From positions 1-7,099 of the forward strand of contig CABGHH010000082.1 of the NCBI GenBank assembly GCA_902158745.1: 7,099 bases of DNA, in the 5' to 3' direction. Source of the stretch: Candidatus Methanolliviera sp. GoM_asphalt (GTDB lineage Archaea > Halobacteriota > Methanoliparia > Methanoliparales > Methanoliparaceae). Below the pieces are notes generated by a model. It did no database searches and was not told the origin of the DNA. It saw nothing but the letters and a program-made list of their open reading frames with translations. Positions 6,983-7,099 of the stretch are shown here, piece by piece. The position numbers were made by a program, and so were the translations under genes. Every line of letters begins with the position of its first letter. Position 1 is the stretch's first letter.

Positions 6983-7000
6983 AGTTTTTATCTTTTTGCC
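6983..7000 (+). terminator. T-rich transcription stop after the operon
   Basis: Two T5 runs (6985-6989 and 6993-6997) lie 16-29 nt after the stop of the PAS/GAF gene, without a convincing hairpin. Oligo-T tracts of this sort terminate archaeal transcription. The tract lies in the 65-nt gap between two convergent genes and is oriented for the plus-strand operon. Confidence 0.5.
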
Positions 7001-7033
7001 TATATTTATCTAAATGCGATCAGACGCAAAAGA

Positions 7034-7099
7034 TCACAGCACCGACAGATACTCCTTCAACTCCCATTCCGTTACCTGCACACGATAATCATCCCATTC
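7034..7099 (-). CDS. glnA: Glutamine synthetase, C-terminal end (partial)
   Basis: Reading the minus strand from the right edge gives 21 codons and a TGA stop (7036-7034): EWDDYRVQVTEWELKEYLSVL. The pattern E-W-D-x-Y/F-R-x-Q-V-x-x-W-E-x-x-x-Y closely matches the extreme C-terminus of type I glutamine synthetases, which ends a few residues later with a hydrophobic residue or Tyr. The enzyme makes glutamine from glutamate, ammonia and ATP in the cytoplasm and is the main ammonium-assimilating step. Only this tail is in the window; the body, active site and promoter lie to the right. It faces the operon tail to tail, so it is not part of it, but its proximity fits a nitrogen-metabolism neighbourhood. 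The call rests on 21 residues, so it is good but not certain. Confidence 0.72.
   Translation of the reverse strand, partial: EWDDYRVQVTEWELKEYLSVL

Noticed and set aside
7015..7028. Small inverted repeat TGCG-ATCAGA-CGCA as a hairpin terminator for the glutamine synthetase gene
   Set aside because: The stem is only 4 bp, flanking bases do not pair, and no T-run follows on the minus strand.
1..7099. CRISPR arrays, tRNA genes, insertion sequences or riboswitches
   Set aside because: No regularly spaced direct repeats, cloverleaf-like segments, transposase motifs or terminal inverted repeats were seen. Almost every base is occupied by coding sequence.

Overview
The window is a compact, one-direction gene cluster that looks archaeal. 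It most resembles a methanogen-related or anaerobic alkane/methane-oxidising Halobacteriota lineage, but that placement is an inference from protein style, mixed ATG/GTG starts with short overlaps, a stand-alone multi-PAS/GAF sensor and a T-rich terminator-like sequence. No rRNA or other phylogenetic marker is present to fix the taxon.

Positions 1-2141 encode the two catalytic-type subunits of a nitrogenase or nitrogenase-like enzyme. The D subunit is cut by the left edge and keeps the cofactor-ligand Cys and His. The K subunit is complete and keeps the three P-cluster cysteines at the spacing known from NifK. Both carry features of the alternative (Anf/Vnf) nitrogenases, but the D and K genes overlap by 20 nt, so the delta subunit gene (anfG/vnfG) usually found between them is absent here. 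The family assignment (N2-fixing, a nitrogenase-like reductase such as the methylthio-alkane reductases, or something new) cannot be settled from the sequence alone.

Positions 2152-4577 hold a complete ABC importer: an NMT1/SsuA/TauA-like substrate-binding protein with an N-terminal hydrophobic segment, an SsuC-like permease, and an ATPase whose tail carries a CxxCxxxCxC cluster. Positions 4574-4819 encode an 81-residue protein matching only the C-terminal end of homocitrate synthase/isopropylmalate synthase-family enzymes (NifV, AksA, LeuA, CimA), without the catalytic barrel. Positions 4827-6968 encode a soluble PAS-GAF-PAS-PAS-PAS protein with no recognisable kinase or DNA-binding output. 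All these genes are separated by at most 10 nt or overlap, so they probably form one operon that begins left of the window and ends at a T-rich stretch near 6985-6997.

On the opposite strand at the right edge (7034-7099) are the last 21 codons and stop of what looks like glutamine synthetase, converging on the operon. Taken together, the neighbourhood (nitrogenase-type enzyme, homocitrate-synthase fragment, importer, sensor, glutamine synthetase) suggests nitrogen metabolism. The importer substrate and the true reaction of the D/K enzyme remain open, and an uncharacterised nitrogenase-like system is a real possibility.
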